Assembly: GCF_028550415.1 (NCBI RefSeq)
Contig: NZ_JAQQKX010000008.1
Location: forward strand, 1 to 64,000
Length of the DNA stretch: 64,000 bases
Reading direction: 5' to 3'
Origin: Asticcacaulis aquaticus
GTDB taxonomy: Bacteria > Pseudomonadota > Alphaproteobacteria > Caulobacterales > Caulobacteraceae
The position numbers and the translations under genes were made by a program. This document shows positions 61,155 through 64,000 of the stretch, piece after piece. Within the stretch, counting starts at the first letter, position 1. Each line of letters opens with the position of its first letter. The notes below the pieces were generated by a model that saw nothing but the letters and a program-made list of their open reading frames with translations, did no database searches and was not told the origin of the DNA.

Positions 61155-61274
61155 CCCTCTCCCTTGAGGGAGAGGGTGGCCTGAAAGGCCGGGTGAGGGG
61201 GAACTTGTGTCACACCCTCACTATGTTGAAACATTTCCCCCTCACCCCGACCCTCTCCCTCAAGGGAGAGGGGG
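61155..61274. repeat. Nested palindromic repeat between gcvH and gcvP
   Basis: The region starts with CCCTCTCCCTTGAGGGAGAG, itself a palindrome, and ends with the same type of unit CCCTCTCCCTCAAGGGAGAG. Between them GGTGAGGGGGAA on the left pairs with TTCCCCCTCACC on the right, so the whole of about 115 bases is a large inverted repeat with an inner arm and a loop of about 30 bases. It looks like an intergenic REP/ERIC-type element. Transcript folding here could separate gcvTH from gcvP expression. Confidence 0.8.
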
Positions 61275-61288
61275 TATAGAGCGTAAAT

Positions 61289-64000
61289 ATGTCCCGTTCC
61301 AATCAATCCACACCCGGTCCTTTCGTTCGCCGCCACATCGGCCCGTCTGAAGGCGAAATCGCCGCCATGCTCGACACCCTCAAGGTGAGCGATATCGACG
61401 AACTGATCGACCAGACCATCCCTGTCGCCATCCGCGAGCGCACGCCCATCGGCATCGGTGCGGGCCTGACCGAGGTCGAGGTGCTGGCGAAACTGCGCGA
61501 GATCGCCGATCAGAACACGCCGCTGGTCTCGCTGATCGGGCAGGGCTATTACGGGACGCTGTTGCCGGGGGTTATTCAGCGGAATATCCTTGAAAATCCC
61601 GCCTGGTATACGGCCTATACGCCGTATCAGCCGGAAATCAGCCAGGGGCGTCTTGAGGCGCTGTTGAACTATCAGACGCTGCTGTGCGACCTGACCGGGC
61701 TTGATGTGGCCAATGCCTCGCTGCTCGATGAAGCGACCGCCGCCGCCGAAGCCATGGCGCTGGCCCGCCGGTCGTCGCGCGTCAAGGCCGACCGCTTCTT
61801 CGTCGATGCCGACACGCATCCGCAGACCATCGCCGTCATCCGCACTCGCGCCGAGCCGCTCAACTGGGAGGTCGTGGTCGGCGATCCAGCGACGGCGGAA
61901 GGTGAGTTTTTCGGTCTGCTGCTGCAATATCCCGGCACATCGGGCGAGGTGCGCGATTTCCGCGCCGTGATCGCCGATTTCAAAACCAAGGGCGCGATCG
62001 TCTCCATGGCCGCCGATCCGCTGGCTCTGACGCTGCTGACCTCGCCCGGAGACCTGGGCGCCGAGATCGCCATCGGCTCCATGCAGCGCTACGGCGTGCC
62101 GATGGGCTACGGTGGTCCGCACGCGGCCTATATGGTCGTCAGGGACGCCCTGAAACGCTCCATGCCGGGGCGTCTGGTCGGGGTCTCGGTCGATAGCCGC
62201 GGCGAGCCCGCCTACCGTCTGGCGCTGCAAACGCGCGAGCAGCACATCCGTCGCGAAAAGGCGACCTCGAACATCTGTACGGCACAGGTCCTGCTGGCGG
62301 TTATCGCCTCGATGTACGCGGTTTATCACGGCCCGGACGGGTTGAAAGCCATTGCCCGGACCATCCACGGCCACGCCGATACCTTGGCTCAGCGTCTGCG
62401 CGGTCTGGGCTATGACGTCGTGACCAAGGCCGCTTTCGACACCATCACCGTCAAGGCCGCCGACGTGGCCGCCCTGCACGCTCGCGCCGTCGAAGCCGGG
62501 TTCAATCTGCGCCGCATCGACGACCAGCATGTGGGCGTGTCGCTGGATGAAAGCATCACCGCCGCCGTTCTTGAGCGCATCGTGGCCGTCTTCGCTGATG
62601 GCAAAACCGAAGGCGCAACGGGTGAGGGCGTCGCCCTGCCAGACAGCCTGCTGCGTCACGACGACATCCTGACCCATCCGGTCTTCCATCTGCATCGCTC
62701 GGAAACCGAGATGCTGCGCTATATGCGCCGCCTGTCGGACAAGGATCTGGCGCTCGACCGCACCATGATCCCGCTCGGCTCGTGCACGATGAAGCTCAAC
62801 GCCACGACCGAGATGATCCCGATCACCTGGCCGGAGTTTTCCAACCTGCACCCCTATGCCCCGGTTGATCAGGCGCAGGGCTACAAGGCCATGTTCGATC
62901 AGCTTGAAGCCTATCTGTGCGCCATTTCGGGCTACGATTCGGTGTCGTTGCAGCCCAATTCCGGCGCGCAGGGCGAATATGCCGGCCTGCTGGCCATCCG
63001 TGGCTACCACCTGTCGCGCGGCGATACGCAGCGCGATATCTGCCTGATCCCGGCCTCGGCGCACGGCACCAACCCGGCCTCGGCCCAGATGGTCGGCATG
63101 AAGACCGTCGTCGTCGCCTGCGACAGCGACGGCAATGTCGATTTCGAGGACTTCAAGGTCAAGGTGGCGCAGCACGCGGCGAACCTCGCCTGCATCATGA
63201 TCACCTATCCGTCGACCCACGGCGTGTTCGAAGAGCACATCACCGATATCTGCGACCTGGTCCACGAAGCCGGCGGGCAGGTCTATCTCGACGGCGCCAA
63301 CCTCAATGCGCAGGTCGGTCTGTCGCGGCCCGGCCACTACGGTTCGGACGTCAGCCACTTCAACCTGCACAAGACCTTCTGCATTCCGCATGGCGGCGGC
63401 GGCCCCGGCATGGGCCCCATCGGAGTCAAATCGCACCTGACGCCGTTCCTGCCGTCCGATCCGCAGACGGGCGAGGCGGGCGCGGTCTCGGCGGCGCACT
63501 ATGGGTCTGCCTCGATCCTACCGATCTCGTTCGCCTATATGCTGCTGATGGGCGACGAAGGCCTGCGTCAGGCGACCGAAGTCGCTATTCTCAACGCCAA
63601 CTACATCGCCGAACGCCTTGAGGGCCACTATCCGGTCCTCTATCGCGGCGAGAATGGCCGCGTGGCGCACGAATGTATTATCGACGTCCGCCCGATCAAG
63701 GACGCGACCGGCGTGACGGTCGACGATATCGCCAAGCGCCTGATCGATCACGGTTTCCACGCGCCCACCATGAGCTTCCCCGTTGCGGGCACCCTGATGA
63801 TCGAGCCGACCGAATCGGAAGCCAAGACTGAACTGGACCGCTTCTGCGACGCCATGATCGATATCAAGCGCGAGATCGACGACGTGGCCTCGGGCCGCTT
63901 CACGCATGAGACGAGCCCGCTGCGCCACGCGCCGCACACCGTGTTCGATCTGGCGGGCGACTGGGATCGCGCCTACAGCCGTCAGGAAGGGTGTTTCCCG
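61289..64000 (+). CDS. gcvP: Glycine dehydrogenase (decarboxylating), P protein, 3' truncated by window
   Basis: The frame from ATG 61289 stays open to the window end, giving 904 codons of a single-chain P protein (about 950 expected). Recognisable parts are [17 protein letters not shown] at the start, [10 protein letters not shown] and [20 protein letters not shown] in the N-terminal half, [14 protein letters not shown], and the PLP-binding Lys695 in [16 protein letters not shown]. It decarboxylates glycine and loads the aminomethyl group on lipoyl-GcvH. Long frames on the opposite strand are by-products of codon bias. Confidence 0.96.
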   Translation, partial: MSRSNQSTPGPFVRRHIGPSEGEIAAMLDTLKVSDIDELIDQTIPVAIRERTPIGIGAGLTEVEVLAKLREIADQNTPLVSLIGQGYYGTLLPGVIQRNILENPAWYTAYTPYQPEISQGRLEALLNYQTLLCDLTGLDVANASLLDEATAAAEAMALARRSSRVKADRFFVDADTHPQTIAVIRTRAEPLNWEVVVGDPATAEGEFFGLLLQYPGTSGEVRDFRAVIADFKTKGAIVSMAADPLALTLLTSPGDLGAEIAIGSMQRYGVPMGYGGPHAAYMVVRDALKRSMPGRLVGVSVDSRGEPAYRLALQTREQHIRREKATSNICTAQVLLAVIASMYAVYHGPDGLKAIARTIHGHADTLAQRLRGLGYDVVTKAAFDTITVKAADVAALHARAVEAGFNLRRIDDQHVGVSLDESITAAVLERIVAVFADGKTEGATGEGVALPDSLLRHDDILTHPVFHLHRSETEMLRYMRRLSDKDLALDRTMIPLGSCTMKLNATTEMIPITWPEFSNLHPYAPVDQAQGYKAMFDQLEAYLCAISGYDSVSLQPNSGAQGEYAGLLAIRGYHLSRGDTQRDICLIPASAHGTNPASAQMVGMKTVVVACDSDGNVDFEDFKVKVAQHAANLACIMITYPSTHGVFEEHITDICDLVHEAGGQVYLDGANLNAQVGLSRPGHYGSDVSHFNLHKTFCIPHGGGGPGMGPIGVKSHLTPFLPSDPQTGEAGAVSAAHYGSASILPISFAYMLLMGDEGLRQATEVAILNANYIAERLEGHYPVLYRGENGRVAHECIIDVRPIKDATGVTVDDIAKRLIDHGFHAPTMSFPVAGTLMIEPTESEAKTELDRFCDAMIDIKREIDDVASGRFTHETSPLRHAPHTVFDLAGDWDRAYSRQEGCFP

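Noticed and set aside
61121-63499. Long minus-strand open frame (about 790 codons) antisense to gcvP
   Set aside because: It is a by-product of GC-rich codon bias opposite a highly conserved gene and shows no recognisable domain; similar long antisense frames occur at 32083-33906, 34190-35686 and 40747-42243.
1-64000. CRISPR arrays, rRNA genes and a replication origin
   Set aside because: No regularly spaced repeats, no rRNA signatures and no DnaA-box cluster were noticed in the window.

Overview
The window looks like chromosome of an alphaproteobacterium, most likely a member of the Caulobacteraceae such as Asticcacaulis. The reasons are the GC-rich coding sequence, the many TonB-dependent receptors, a glycine-riboswitch-led gcvT-gcvH-gcvP locus, an ispH/rnhA pair, and the style of the short palindromic repeats. 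This assignment is inference from gene content; no rRNA gene is present.

Region 1 (1-1249) opens in the 3' end of an IS21-family element (istB tail plus terminal repeat), followed by a decayed alpha/beta hydrolase. Region 2 (1250-14729) is the most striking part. Fifteen tightly coupled minus-strand genes, with a phosphopantetheinyl transferase convergent at the distal end, encode a discrete type II fatty-acid/polyketide-like assembly line: ketosynthase, acyltransferase, FabZ- and FabG-like enzymes, two FabI/FabL-type reductases with a YX6K motif, an HMG-CoA-synthase/ECH1/ECH2 beta-branching cassette, one ACP, an alpha-oxoamine synthase, a di-iron desaturase/hydroxylase and a thioester-reductase-like SDR. 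I do not recognise a characterised pathway with this composition. It should make a beta-branched acyl chain joined to an amino acid as an aminoketone.

Region 3 (14730-18785) holds an RtcB2-PrfH RNA-repair/ribosome-rescue operon with an unnamed third gene and a possible short leader ORF, then a frameshifted tyrosine recombinase. Region 4 (18786-22755) is an AraC-controlled set of two SDRs and a Tat-signal alcohol dehydrogenase. Region 5 (22865-43429) is a 20 kb organosulfur acquisition locus: three FMN monooxygenases, an SsuABC-type transporter with two binding proteins, two TonB receptors, an acyl-CoA-dehydrogenase-like flavoprotein, cysteine dioxygenase, rhodanese, a LysR regulator and accessory enzymes. 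Four copies of a TAGGAAAT-type motif lie in its divergent promoter regions. Region 6 (43692-45168) is an AbiEi/AbiEii type IV toxin-antitoxin pair.

At 45425-45482 lies the 3' part of a tRNA-Leu(UAA) gene without its 5' half. I read this as the right attachment-site scar of a genomic island covering at least part of the accessory DNA to the left. To its right the gene content becomes mostly core: phoH, gamma carbonic anhydrase, ispH, rnhA and gcvTHP. These are mixed with a frameshifted TonB receptor, a GH42 beta-galactosidase behind a FadR-type palindrome, a SUKH protein, a NYN-domain protein and a three-gene DUF488 operon. The window ends inside gcvP, about 50 codons before its expected stop.
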